From positions 1 to 22,374 of IMG/VR virus record IMGVR_UViG_3300032053_000577: a stretch of 22,374 bases of DNA. One strand, given 5' to 3'. The notes below the pieces were generated by a model. The model saw nothing but the letters and a program-made list of their open reading frames with translations. It ran no database searches and was not told the DNA's origin. Made by a program: the position numbers and the translations under genes. The stretch is from a virus. Shown piece by piece: positions 1 to 7,823 of the stretch. Each line of letters opens with the position of its first letter. Position 1 is the first letter of the stretch.

Positions 1-121
1 TGTAAGATAGAATTTTTTCAGTTGATCTTTCTGGCTTTGCGTCTAGGGCATCAACTGCATCAACTGCATCAACTTCATCGGCTTCGTTCAAGTTCTTTTT
101 AAATTCTTTATAGGTTTTCAT
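1..121 (-). CDS. Partial CDS with N-terminal capsid-targeting-like leader
   Basis: Only the first 40 codons are in the window and the rest lies beyond base 1. The protein opens MKTYKEFKKNLNEA, close to the MKTYQEFIAE leader of T4 internal head proteins, and L-N-E/A fits the L/I-x-E cleavage rule of the T4 prohead protease gp21. After the leader comes an acidic run, V-D-A repeated, encoded by a 9-bp tandem repeat. The start ATG at 121-119 has an AAAGG ribosome-binding site just upstream, inside the end of the HNH endonuclease gene, which overlaps it by 14 bases. An internal or virion-associated head protein is an inference from the leader alone. Confidence 0.65.
   Translation of the reverse strand, partial: MKTYKEFKKNLNEADEVDAVDAVDALDAKPERSTEKILSY
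48..74. repeat. Three tandem copies of a 9-bp unit
   Basis: The unit GCATCAACT occurs three times in perfect tandem and is followed by a partial TCATC. It is in frame with the minus-strand gene starting at 121 and encodes repeated Val-Asp-Ala. A perfect in-frame repeat suggests recent slippage expansion in a low-complexity acidic linker. Confidence 0.9.
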
Positions 122-761
122 TTTGCCTTTCTACTTCTTTATTTTTAAATAATGTTTGTAAACGTTTTTCTGTCGATTCTTTAGATATAAGTTTTCCCTT
201 TTCGGATAAACTAATTTTCTTTTTAGTTTCCTCCGACAAGACCCGACCAGAACAATTTTTGTTTCCAGTTAACTTATTTCTAATTTTTTCTTTAGTTTCT
301 TCGGAATGCTTTATTCCACGATTCCAAGCAACTTGCCCGCGATGATTTTCTCTCATTTTTTGAACAGATTCTTTCGAATGTTTTTTACCAAGCATTGGGG
401 GGCTGAGCGGATGCAGCTTTCTATATAATTTCATTTCAACTGATACATTATTCCTCAACTGTTCATATGTTCGAGAATTTAATTTTTCGCCGACATTTCT
501 GTATTGATACATACATGCCAATTTCCAAGCAGCACTTATCAATTTAAATCTAAATTCATTATCATATATTTTTGGGAGCAAAAGATGACAGATAAAATGT
601 TCTCTTGGATACAGTCGAATAATATTTTCTTTTGCATTGTTTCCGCCACAACATTTTGGAATAATATGATGTCTCTCCGAATAAATATTTTTCGGTATAC
701 TCCGAGTTTTAGCTTTATCAATAATTCGATAATAACAATTATAATACTTATTTTTTAGCAT
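108..761 (-). CDS. HNH homing endonuclease with NUMOD3 repeats
   Basis: This is a free-standing homing endonuclease of about 217 residues. The HNH core is ERHHIIPKCCGGNN, followed by N-I-I-R-L and R-E-H-F-I-C-H, giving the paired histidines and asparagine of the beta-beta-alpha metal fold. The C-terminal half has three NUMOD3-type DNA-binding motifs (GKKHSKES, GIKHSEET, GRVLSEET, each followed by a basic helix). I chose ATG at 761 (MLKNKYY) over the TTG at 779 because GATGGAAAAAA lies just upstream. The gene overlaps the end of the upstream gene by 14 bases and the start of the downstream gene by 14 bases, so it sits precisely at a gene junction. Such enzymes nick or cut cognate phage genomes lacking the insertion and spread by repair. 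Confidence 0.9.
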   Translation of the reverse strand: MLKNKYYNCYYRIIDKAKTRSIPKNIYSERHHIIPKCCGGNNAKENIIRLYPREHFICHLLLPKIYDNEFRFKLISAAWKLACMYQYRNVGEKLNSRTYEQLRNNVSVEMKLYRKLHPLSPPMLGKKHSKESVQKMRENHRGQVAWNRGIKHSEETKEKIRNKLTGNKNCSGRVLSEETKKKISLSEKGKLISKESTEKRLQTLFKNKEVERQNENL

Positions 762-1074
762 TTTTTTCCATCTTCTCAAGAAGATCGTAGTAATTTGGAA
801 TTTCTCGCAAATGTGCTAAACCGATTTTAGCAGTGGCCAATAAATTTCCGCCCGTAATATCCAAATGTTCTAATTCTGTATTTAAACTTTTTAAAAATTG
901 ACATGGACAAACTTCATTGGGTTGCCTATCTTTCTTTTTCATTAATTCTTTGAGAGGAACAAATTGGAGTCCTAGCATGTGCGCGGCTGCTTGAGCATCT
1001 GCTTCTGTGAAGCTGAATATATTTTTATCTAACTTCTCTTCTAAATCTTCAACTAGATTTCTGAAACTTTTCAT
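748..1074 (-). CDS. DUF5661-like protein with capsid-targeting-like N-terminus
   Basis: A 108-residue protein whose C-terminal half (ELEH, then TAKIGLAHLREIPNYYDLL and KMEKN) resembles the DUF5661 family seen in phages and bacteria; that match is from memory of the pattern. The N-terminus is MKSFRNLVEDLEEKL, sharing M-K-S-F-R with other proteins in this window, and L-E-E/K could be a prohead protease site. It also has a C-P-C motif near residue 58. It is followed by the HNH endonuclease with a 14-base overlap. No function is established. Virion packaging is inferred only from the leader. Confidence 0.75.
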   Translation of the reverse strand: MKSFRNLVEDLEEKLDKNIFSFTEADAQAAAHMLGLQFVPLKELMKKKDRQPNEVCPCQFLKSLNTELEHLDITGGNLLATAKIGLAHLREIPNYYDLLEKMEKNAKK

Positions 1075-1083
1075 AATAGTTCT

Positions 1084-1401
1084 CTAAAATAAAATCTTAA
1101 ACCAGTTCCACGCTGCATAGAAATAAAAACAGTTCACAAAAAATAACAAAAGCAAAGTTGATGTTTTATAACTAAACTTCTCAAAATAAAAGATATATGC
1201 TATTAACACCAAACTAAACAGTTTCGGCAGCATAAGCCCGGCATGAACACCAAAACTGTCCATGAAACAGCGAATTAATGGATTCGCTTCAATATCAATG
1301 CCGAACTGATCAACTCCAGCGTGAGTACACAATCCATCTTGGATTTGAAATATAGCCAGTAAGACTAGTAAAATCTTAAACAAAAACTTTTTGATAGCCA
1401 T
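1084..1401 (-). CDS. Small DUF5658-like membrane protein
   Basis: A 105-residue hydrophobic protein with three predicted membrane segments: near residues 5-23, 53-73 and 80-98. The pattern D-G-L-x-T-H-x-G, then E-x-N-P-L-I-R, a G, and a P-K before the second segment matches what I recall of DUF5658, a small family of unknown function in bacteria and phages. Its start overlaps the end of the RuvC-like gene by 26 bases, so the two are probably co-translated. Nothing in the sequence gives a specific role. Residues 1-24 could also be read as a signal peptide, but the later segments argue for an integral membrane protein. Confidence 0.75.
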   Translation of the reverse strand: MAIKKFLFKILLVLLAIFQIQDGLCTHAGVDQFGIDIEANPLIRCFMDSFGVHAGLMLPKLFSLVLIAYIFYFEKFSYKTSTLLLLFFVNCFYFYAAWNWFKILF

Positions 1402-1930
1402 ACTTTGCCAAAAAGTAGCTGTCTACTATATCCGATTCTGGATTTGTTCCTGCTACTTTAATATTTAGTTCTTTCAATAAGTCAAACTGGGTTTCTTTGT
1501 AGAAGGCTTCGTACATAACTTCTTTTCTGGCGTTACCTTTGCCAGTTGCAAACTTTTTAACAGTTGTTGGCGGAACTAAGGTAAAGTCTATCTTGGCTTT
1601 ATACAGCTTGTGTTTGAGTAGGCCAGTTAACTCTGCGATATTAAATAACATTCCAAGACGAGATCCGAACGAGTATCCTTCCAGGAAGACTACGGTGCCA
1701 GGCGAAAGTTGCGTGATTGCCCATTCTGTAATATTTTCATAGCGTTCTTCGTTGGTTTGCCAAAGCTTATGTGGGTGCCCAATGAACTTTCCGCAGAATC
1801 TTTCAAACTTCTTTTTGTCAATTAAGTAAGAAAAGCAGCAACCGTCCAAGCTAAATGGAACATTCCCGCCGTCCCAGAAACAAAGACACGGACAGGTCAA
1901 GCTAAAATCAATACCTACCAATGGGGCCAT
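1376..1930 (-). CDS. RuvC-like Holliday junction resolvase
   Basis: A 184-residue protein with the RNase H-like fold signature of RuvC resolvases. It has an N-terminal G-I-D-F-S strand (Asp8), an acidic strand end in FLEGYSFGS (Glu84), a basic stretch PPTTVKKFATGKGNARKE (about residues 120-137) typical of the DNA-binding segment, and a C-terminal ESDIVDSYFLAKYG with Asp167 and Asp170. These four acids would bind the catalytic metals. It would cut branched recombination or replication intermediates before packaging. In T4 that job is done by the unrelated endonuclease VII, so this phage uses the RuvC-type solution seen in other large phages. It overlaps the downstream membrane-protein gene. 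Confidence 0.87.
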   Translation of the reverse strand: MAPLVGIDFSLTCPCLCFWDGGNVPFSLDGCCFSYLIDKKKFERFCGKFIGHPHKLWQTNEERYENITEWAITQLSPGTVVFLEGYSFGSRLGMLFNIAELTGLLKHKLYKAKIDFTLVPPTTVKKFATGKGNARKEVMYEAFYKETQFDLLKELNIKVAGTNPESDIVDSYFLAKYGYQKVFV

Positions 1931-1951
1931 AAAGGGGCCAAAGGGGCAAAG

Positions 1952-2221
1952 TTATTTCTTGGAGGTCTTCTTTACGGGCTTCTTGGCAACTTTCTTAACT
2001 GCCTTCTTGACCGCCTTCTTGATCGGTTTGCAAGGATATGTCGGTTCATAATCGGCAATTACATTTTCATCTACCGGCTCTAATTCGCCAAGACCATCAG
2101 ACCAATTTTTCAGATCCTTTATAACTTCATCCATACGGGCCTGTCGATCTGTATTCTTATCGAGCAGGATGTCTAGTGTATATCCAAACAGCCTGAAAGT
2201 TACAATCTTTGGGTATCTCAT
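1952..2221 (-). CDS. Small protein with lysine/alanine/valine-rich tail
   Basis: An 89-residue protein I do not recognise. Residues 1-45 look globular (MRYPKIVTFRLFGYTLDILL), followed by an acidic linker (GELEPVDENVIADYEP). The last 24 residues are almost only K, A, V, P and T in a K-K-A-V-K-K rhythm, resembling histone H1 or bacterial HU-type tails. Such tails usually bind nucleic acid without sequence preference, so a DNA-associated role is plausible but unproven. The ribosome-binding site AAGGAA lies 6 bases before ATG. A good sigma-70-type promoter sits in the 65-base gap upstream. The resolvase gene follows after 21 bases. Confidence 0.8.
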   Translation of the reverse strand: MRYPKIVTFRLFGYTLDILLDKNTDRQARMDEVIKDLKNWSDGLGELEPVDENVIADYEPTYPCKPIKKAVKKAVKKVAKKPVKKTSKK

Positions 2222-2250
2222 TTTATTCCTTCCAATCTAAAATATAAAAC

Positions 2251-2279
2251 ATATTATCACAGCACGAATATTTTTTCAA
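2251..2279 (-). promoter_or_regulatory. Sigma-70-type promoter for the small lysine-tailed gene
   Basis: On the minus strand, TTGAAA (2279-2274) is followed after exactly 17 bases by TAATAT (2256-2251). A TG-T-GATAAT extended -10 overlaps the same place. The site lies in the gap between the ribonucleotide reductase stop and the gene starting at 2221. It would let host RNA polymerase transcribe the resolvase-side genes separately. In an AT-rich genome chance matches occur, but position and spacing both fit. Confidence 0.6.
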
Positions 2280-2286
2280 CCAATAT

Positions 2287-4809
2287 TTATCCACATTTGC
2301 TATTAACGGTTGAACAGTCTAAGCAAATAATAGAATAACAACCATTTTCATTCTTGATTTGAACATTTTTGCTGTTGCAATGTTCGCAACAAACATATTT
2401 TTTCATATCTTCTATTTTGATATATTTCTTGAGAACTCTTGAAATGGCAGAGCCATATTCAATAATTGACGGCGAAGATTTCTGTAGCTGGTCCACAACA
2501 TAATACAGCGGCGTTCCATGTCTCAGCGCCGTTGAAATGAGTCTAGTGGCCGCTTCATAGTCTTTGTTATCAAAATATTTGTTAACATCAATTTGTTTGA
2601 CTTCTACGTCTTCGATAAAAGTTAAATAATATCTAGACCGACCTTTCTTCTCAATAAAACTATGAAAAGGTTTCATAGGAATTTGATTATCATACTTACC
2701 AAAGAACACTTCATAAACAGATCCGTTCAGCAAACCAACAATAACAACGTAGTCTTCGCCCTTGACCTTGGTAAAATGAACCTCACAAGGAAGTTTGTCT
2801 GGACGAACGGGCGCTTCGACTCGTTGAATATGATCTGGCTTCTCGTTTGTATCTGTTACCAATACACCGGTTCGGCATCCATCGCGGTATACCGTCAGCC
2901 CTTTAAGACCTTTCTCCCAGGCCATTTCATAAAGTTCTTGAACCGTTTCTTGTGGAACATCTTTTGGCAAATTGATTGTTGAACTTATAGAATGATCAAC
3001 ATACTTTTGAATTGTGCTTTGCATCTCGACTCTTTTTTTCCAATTGATTTTATCGCTGGTTATGAAATAGCTTGGTAATATTTCATTTAATAATTCATCT
3101 TCGTTCTTGATTTGATCTGGAAGCTTACGATTATTAACTTCAAAATATCTCTTAACGTTCTTTTCAAACTGAGGAAAATGCATCCACTTGTCACCCATTG
3201 CATCTACAAAATCAACCCTGGCATTTAAATCATTTTGATTGATCTTTCTTCGGCGAATATAAACGTGTCTGAAAGATGGCTCAATTCCAGAACTGCACTG
3301 GGAAAGAATTGATATCGTTCCTGTTGGGGCCATCGTGAGTAAAGATATGTTTCTTCTGCCGTGCTTCTTCATTTTCTTTCGGAGCGCGTCAGGAAGTCTT
3401 TTAATGTATTCGCAGTTCTTTTCTTTCTCATAATCATATACAGGGAACGGCCCGTATTCAATTGCCATCTCTATTGACTCGTCGTATGCGGTATTACGAA
3501 ATGTTTCATATATTTTATCTACAATTTGAATTGCGGCTGAAGAATCATATCTTAAACAAAGCTGCGCCAAACAATCTGCTAGACCATGCGTTCCTAAGCC
3601 GCAGCGGCGACCGTTGATAGTACTTGTCAAAATTTTATTCCAGAGGTCTAATTCAACTTGATGATTTCCAGGATCGCTCTGTATCTTCTCAATAATTTTT
3701 TTGATGGCGACAATTTCTGTAGATACAATTGCATCCATCATTCTCATGGCGATTCGAACGTCGGTTTCAAACTTTCTGAAGTTGAATGCGGCCAACTTCG
3801 AAAATTTGTTGTCAACATACTGGGTCAAACAAATTGTGGTCAAGCGGCACGAATCGTTTGGACTAAGTATGATTTCGCCGCATGGGTTTGTTGAGACAGC
3901 TTTAAATCCTTCATAACAATGTGCTGGCAGGTTCTTTATACAGTTGTCCCACATTATAAGTCCCGGTTCTGCCATTTGCCAAGCCGATTCACATATTACT
4001 TTCCATAACTCTTTTGCCCGAACCTTTTTTACAACTGATGGCATATGTGAGTCAATTGGCCACTGCTGGACAAATTCTTTATCATTTATGACAGCTTTCA
4101 TAAACTCGTCAGAAATCTTCAAACTTACATTTGCGCCAGTGCAATATTTCAAATCGCGTTTGGCTTTAGCAAATAACTCAGCGTCTGGGTGTTTAATGTC
4201 CAGGGTAATCATCAGTGCGCCACGTCTACCAGATTGTCCGATTGCCCTGCACACATTTGAAAACTGATCCATAAATCCATAAGCGCCCGAGGATGATCTT
4301 GCAGCATTTGCGACTGGATGACCACACGGCCTTAATGTTGAGATATCAAGGCCAACGCCGCCGCGCCGCTTACTAAGTTGTGCAATCTCTTCGCTCGTTT
4401 TCATAATTCCAGATATACTATCTTCCGGGGAATCAATTACAAAACAATTTGAAAGACTCTGTGGAATAAATTTATTTCCAGCTGCGCTCAAAACACTTCC
4501 TTGCGGGCACACTCCCCGAAAATTATCACACGCATGACCAAAAACATCGACCCAAATAAATTGTCGGTCGGATCTAAGTGGAGAATATCCTTCGATGTTT
4601 TTTTCAAGCCATGCTTCAGAAGGAGCGCCATATGGTAAATTTAAAGCAAGGTCAAACATTACTCGATAGATCATTTCCTCTGGGCGGGTTTCAACAATTT
4701 CGCCCTGTTCATTCTTTAACAAATATTTGTTGATTGTTGTAGTTGCAGCAAATTCATTATCTTCAAAAAATGAAAATACCAACGGAAATTTTTCTTTGAT
4801 ATCATTCAT
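2287..4809 (-). CDS. nrdJ: Class II (adenosylcobalamin-dependent) ribonucleotide reductase
   Basis: An 840-residue reductase that turns ribonucleotides into deoxyribonucleotides in the cytoplasm. Visible landmarks are SNCFVI with Cys122, the active-site loop NPCGEI (Asn308, Cys310, Glu312), GLGTHGLAD near 404-412, APTGTISIL near 494-502, SSGIEP near 506-511 and YRDGCRTG. The length, single-chain form and lack of a small-subunit gene nearby fit class II NrdJ, which uses vitamin B12 coenzyme. The C-terminus has two Cys pairs (CCEHC, CLDC) and ends C-G, typical of the zinc-ribbon tail carrying the redox cysteines that re-reduce the active site. It starts 6 bases after the dCTP deaminase gene and has no clear ribosome-binding site, so translation may be coupled. 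Class II use makes synthesis oxygen-independent but dependent on host cobalamin. Confidence 0.95.
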   Translation of the reverse strand: MNDIKEKFPLVFSFFEDNEFAATTTINKYLLKNEQGEIVETRPEEMIYRVMFDLALNLPYGAPSEAWLEKNIEGYSPLRSDRQFIWVDVFGHACDNFRGVCPQGSVLSAAGNKFIPQSLSNCFVIDSPEDSISGIMKTSEEIAQLSKRRGGVGLDISTLRPCGHPVANAARSSSGAYGFMDQFSNVCRAIGQSGRRGALMITLDIKHPDAELFAKAKRDLKYCTGANVSLKISDEFMKAVINDKEFVQQWPIDSHMPSVVKKVRAKELWKVICESAWQMAEPGLIMWDNCIKNLPAHCYEGFKAVSTNPCGEIILSPNDSCRLTTICLTQYVDNKFSKLAAFNFRKFETDVRIAMRMMDAIVSTEIVAIKKIIEKIQSDPGNHQVELDLWNKILTSTINGRRCGLGTHGLADCLAQLCLRYDSSAAIQIVDKIYETFRNTAYDESIEMAIEYGPFPVYDYEKEKNCEYIKRLPDALRKKMKKHGRRNISLLTMAPTGTISILSQCSSGIEPSFRHVYIRRRKINQNDLNARVDFVDAMGDKWMHFPQFEKNVKRYFEVNNRKLPDQIKNEDELLNEILPSYFITSDKINWKKRVEMQSTIQKYVDHSISSTINLPKDVPQETVQELYEMAWEKGLKGLTVYRDGCRTGVLVTDTNEKPDHIQRVEAPVRPDKLPCEVHFTKVKGEDYVVIVGLLNGSVYEVFFGKYDNQIPMKPFHSFIEKKGRSRYYLTFIEDVEVKQIDVNKYFDNKDYEAATRLISTALRHGTPLYYVVDQLQKSSPSIIEYGSAISRVLKKYIKIEDMKKYVCCEHCNSKNVQIKNENGCYSIICLDCSTVNSKCG

Positions 4810-4815
4810 GTTTAA

Positions 4816-5331
4816 TTATATCTTTGGAGCAGTCGCGCCAAATTGATTTTGATATTTGTCTGTATTCTTTTCGCCATATGCACATTCGGCTGGCTCTTCC
4901 ATTCCGAGAAAGACAAGTTGCGCTATCTTATCTCCATGTTTAAGAACATATGGATTTGGCCCGATGTTGTGAAGTTCCAATGTAATTTGTCCGTTAAATC
5001 CCGGATCTACCCACCCAGCAAGTGTGTGATTAATGAAGCTTCTTCCAATTGTGCTTTTTAATTTCAAATCGCAGCAAACGTCGCGTGGTATTTTAACATA
5101 TTCAAATGTAGTTGCAAGTACAACTTCATTTGGTCGTAAAATAAATTCATCTGAAACTTTAGTAGTAAATCCAGATATCCAAGACCCACAAAGATAATAT
5201 TTTTTAATTGGGACCAACCAACTATTCCCGAGTACTACGTCATAGCTTGCCGAATTAACTTGCTCAGAACTAAAAGGAGAGATGCCTCCCGCTTCACCAA
5301 ATTCTCGAATCCATCGATCATTCTTAATCAT
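4816..5331 (-). CDS. dcd: dCTP deaminase
   Basis: A 171-residue trimeric dUTPase-fold enzyme that deaminates dCTP to dUTP, feeding dTTP synthesis. Diagnostic segments are KSTIGRS (phosphate-binding), AGWVDPGFNGQITLELHN with the catalytic-type Glu in ITLE, HGDKIAQLVF, and a C-terminal DKYQNQFGATAPKI matching the nucleotide-covering tail of bacterial Dcd. Length is close to bacterial Dcd (about 190). The sequence cannot decide whether it is monofunctional or also hydrolyses dUTP, as some archaeal and phage relatives do. AAGGAAC lies 8 bases before ATG, and a possible extended -10 lies upstream, just past a terminator. It is paired with the reductase as a nucleotide-supply unit. Confidence 0.92.
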   Translation of the reverse strand: MIKNDRWIREFGEAGGISPFSSEQVNSASYDVVLGNSWLVPIKKYYLCGSWISGFTTKVSDEFILRPNEVVLATTFEYVKIPRDVCCDLKLKSTIGRSFINHTLAGWVDPGFNGQITLELHNIGPNPYVLKHGDKIAQLVFLGMEEPAECAYGEKNTDKYQNQFGATAPKI

Positions 5332-5351
5332 ACACGAAGTTCCTTAATAAA

Positions 5352-5360
5352 ATTCTAACA
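5352..5360 (-). promoter_or_regulatory. Possible extended -10 promoter for dcd-nrdJ
   Basis: On the minus strand TG-T-TAGAAT lies about 20 bases before the dcd start codon and just downstream of an intrinsic terminator. No convincing -35 is visible 17 bases upstream. The position is right for restarting transcription of the nucleotide-supply pair, but the match is short. Confidence 0.35.
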
Positions 5361-5370
5361 ATACTGGGCG

Positions 5371-5398
5371 ATAAAAAAGAGAGCGGTGAAACACTCTC
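5371..5398 (-). terminator. Intrinsic terminator after the lipoprotein gene
   Basis: Read on the minus strand, GAGAGTG (5398-5392) pairs with CGCTCTC (5385-5379), seven base pairs with one G-U, around a 6-base loop. A run of six T follows. It lies 27 bases after the stop of the gene at 5425-6468, in the 93-base gap before dcd. It is the only clear hairpin-plus-T-run terminator I see. On the plus strand the hairpin has a mismatch and a poorer T-run. Confidence 0.8.
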
Positions 5399-5424
5399 GG
5401 ATTTTATTTATGAAAAAGTATATT

Positions 5425-6468
5425 TCACTTTAGCACAACTTCTGCCTCAGAGATTCCCAGCAATAAACTCGCCGATCCTAGAGGGTTATCCAAAACATAA
5501 TTCCTATTTGTATATTCAGGATATGGAATAAAGTTTCCCGGACTTGTTTGTTGAAGCCCCTGCCCGTGCTCCGACCACACAAACATCAATATTCCTTTAG
5601 CTTGTGTGTGAGATATTGCATTACGAATTTGAGATTCTGACAACGCGCCTGGGGCACACGTTGGATTTGCAGCAAAGCAAAATGTATTTCCATCATTGTT
5701 AAAAATATCTCCCGGCCTCAAACTTCCGATTGCAGAATAATTGTGTGATTCGTATATTGTTCCGTTCTCTCCGGGACTTCCTCCATTGCGAACGATTTTA
5801 GATTTATCTGACCAGCCCACATTAGCCAACATACTCAACAAGATATTAAATGACGAATGATTTTGATTGTCTTCCAATTCAGGACAAATCAAAACGTTAA
5901 CGCCAAGAGCCTCCAAGGTGTTTGCATATGCCACAACCTCTCCAAAAAGATTTTGCACGGCGTCTCTAACTTTTTGATTTGATTGAAGCAAAGAAACAAA
6001 TTCTTCATCGGAAACATTTTTCCCTACCACTCCATTAATCCAAGAATCTCGGCTCTTTCTCATACTTGGGCCGTTTAAAATATGAATCTCGTGTGTTACT
6101 AGAAATCCATCATTGATGAATGATTCTAGAACACTCTGAACTTGAAGATGCGAAGGCGTCTCTGGAAAGGTATATAGTTCATTTGTTGCTATGTGTCTGA
6201 CGACCTTAGCAATAGATTTATACCCAATTCCTTCTGCGGTTTGCGAGTCCTCAAGAGGAAATTTTCCAGAAACGCCCATAGCAAAAGTCGATAGTCCAAG
6301 TGGTGTGGTATTTTCTACAATCGAATTCAAAATTCGATTGTCTGTAGAATCGCCACCAGTATCTTGGCCGCCGCCAGAGCCTCCGCCTGAACAAGACAAA
6401 ATCGTAATTGAATATAAACAAAACCCCGCTATAAAAACTTCAGTTGCGTATTTAATATAATTTTTCAT
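5425..6468 (-). CDS. Lipoprotein, glycosidase-like barrel candidate (paralogue of neighbour)
   Basis: A 347-residue putative lipoprotein. A hydrophobic signal ends in I-L-S-C with Cys26 as the lipid-attachment residue. A flexible Gly/Ser/Asp linker (about 27-43) follows, then a globular domain of about 290 residues. I do not recognise the family. Four segments match the neighbouring membrane protein at 6479-7822 with nearly equal spacing: I-H-I-L-N (128) with Arg137, ICPELEDN (194), IFNNDG (255) and MFVWSEHGQG (295). Glu199 and Glu300 would end predicted strands, as the acids do in TIM-barrel glycosidases; that is inference. It starts 10 bases after the upstream gene, and a terminator follows it. 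It should be exposed in the periplasm or on the infected cell surface. Confidence 0.82.
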   Translation of the reverse strand: MKNYIKYATEVFIAGFCLYSITILSCSGGGSGGGQDTGGDSTDNRILNSIVENTTPLGLSTFAMGVSGKFPLEDSQTAEGIGYKSIAKVVRHIATNELYTFPETPSHLQVQSVLESFINDGFLVTHEIHILNGPSMRKSRDSWINGVVGKNVSDEEFVSLLQSNQKVRDAVQNLFGEVVAYANTLEALGVNVLICPELEDNQNHSSFNILLSMLANVGWSDKSKIVRNGGSPGENGTIYESHNYSAIGSLRPGDIFNNDGNTFCFAANPTCAPGALSESQIRNAISHTQAKGILMFVWSEHGQGLQQTSPGNFIPYPEYTNRNYVLDNPLGSASLLLGISEAEVVLK

Positions 6469-6478
6469 TTCTATTTCC

Positions 6479-7822
6479 TTATTGAACTGGCTGTGGCACT
6501 AGTGCGGTCACATCATCAATCTGATAGCACACGAGTTTGTCGTCTTGAAGTTGGATCTTAAGTCCAATTTTTAAAGGATACAGTTCTGGACTCAAAAGCG
6601 CCTTCCAGGTATATGTGAATGCCACATCATCTTTAGATGCAAAAGTAAATCGATCAATCTTGCCATAAAAGGTATATGCTTCAACGGATTTTGCGTCTTG
6701 TTTTAAAATCCAATCGCTGCCGCCTTCAACATTGGAGATGACAGAAAATGCATTCTTTTTGAAGACTTTATTGCAGTCTTTAAAAATATCTAACTCCCGA
6801 TAAGTCCAAACATCTTTATTAACTCTAGGAAAATCTTGACCGCGCACTACTTGTTCTCCAACCAATTTATATGCATTCGTGGAATTACAATTTCTTGTGC
6901 GAGGATCTGGACGAGGCCCATTATATCCAGTCTCGTAACAATTGCTTTCCCACGTCCACAGATATACAAACCGGCACTTATTGCCGTTCGTGTACATATA
7001 CTTATCCAATTCCTGGCCAACATCTAAGATGGTTGGTTTATATCCAGCACTTGATGTTGGTTTGCCTGGGAAACGAATTTCACCGCCGTCCAAATTGTAA
7101 ATGCATGGCGCAGGAACATCTGAATAAATTGCGTGTGTTTCTGTCAAATCAGCAAGGATGTTGTGTTTCCAATTATTGGAACGCTTCATCGTGTTCCACG
7201 TAATTAGGCAATTTGGAAAGCTTTCCCGCGTTAGGTCTACTAATACTTTCCCGGCATCATAGTCTAAATTACTTTCTAACCCAGGACTTATATAGCACGT
7301 TGTCCACGGAGCCAGGTTTATATCTAAGAATTTTCTAATCCCCGCAAAATATACCTTAAGCTTTTTAAGGAGAACTTTATCTTTGGCAATTAGTTTATTG
7401 CTATAGGTAGTTGGGGTTGAACCTGCTAAGAACTCATATGAGCCGCAGTTTCTATTTCGATTGCATACTTCGTTTATTGCATGTATTTGCAAACTCTTGG
7501 TTCGAGTGTCGTTTAATAATTTCAATAAACAATCGGGATTATTTCCAAAACTGTTCCAGACAATTGACAAATCAATCCGCTTTGCTTTTTTGGTAGACTT
7601 AATAAATTTCTTACATTCAAATTTATCGTGCATGATTGCATAGGGCGAATATGCAATGTTCAGAAGCTTTTTGTTATTTACAACTTTGGGTTTGGCCAGC
7701 GATACTACTAAAACTATTGCCAAACATATTCCAAGTGTAAGGAATCCAACTCGTGCTGGATGAGTCTTTTCTTTTTCTTCGTCCAAAAGTTTGCTATCAT
7801 CTTCTAATAGTAAGTCGCCCAT
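6479..7822 (-). CDS. Single-span membrane protein, glycosidase-like barrel candidate
   Basis: A 447-residue protein with an acidic cytoplasmic N-terminus (1-24), one membrane segment (about 25-43, GFLTLGICLAIVLVVSLA) and a large extracytoplasmic domain. Ten or more cysteines in that domain fit disulfide bonds in the periplasm. Motifs I-H-A-I-N (113) with Arg122, ISPGLESN (178), IYNLDGG (241) and FVYLWTWESN (285) line up with the lipoprotein gene downstream, spaced 65, 63 and 44 residues against 66, 61 and 40. It has an extra C-terminal region of about 110 residues, probably a beta domain, that the lipoprotein lacks. Glu183 and Glu292 are candidate acids. The family is unknown to me; glycan hydrolysis is a guess from pattern. 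The gene abuts the primase gene upstream (1 base). Confidence 0.82.
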   Translation of the reverse strand: MGDLLLEDDSKLLDEEKEKTHPARVGFLTLGICLAIVLVVSLAKPKVVNNKKLLNIAYSPYAIMHDKFECKKFIKSTKKAKRIDLSIVWNSFGNNPDCLLKLLNDTRTKSLQIHAINEVCNRNRNCGSYEFLAGSTPTTYSNKLIAKDKVLLKKLKVYFAGIRKFLDINLAPWTTCYISPGLESNLDYDAGKVLVDLTRESFPNCLITWNTMKRSNNWKHNILADLTETHAIYSDVPAPCIYNLDGGEIRFPGKPTSSAGYKPTILDVGQELDKYMYTNGNKCRFVYLWTWESNCYETGYNGPRPDPRTRNCNSTNAYKLVGEQVVRGQDFPRVNKDVWTYRELDIFKDCNKVFKKNAFSVISNVEGGSDWILKQDAKSVEAYTFYGKIDRFTFASKDDVAFTYTWKALLSPELYPLKIGLKIQLQDDKLVCYQIDDVTALVPQPVQ

Positions 7823-7823
7823 A

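Noticed and set aside
48-74. CRISPR or regulatory iterons from the 9-bp repeats
   Set aside because: The three copies are contiguous, have no spacers and encode an in-frame Val-Asp-Ala linker.
2662-4267. Plus-strand reading frames of 70-110 codons inside the ribonucleotide reductase gene
   Set aside because: They are antisense to a well-supported gene and encode sequences without recognisable motifs.
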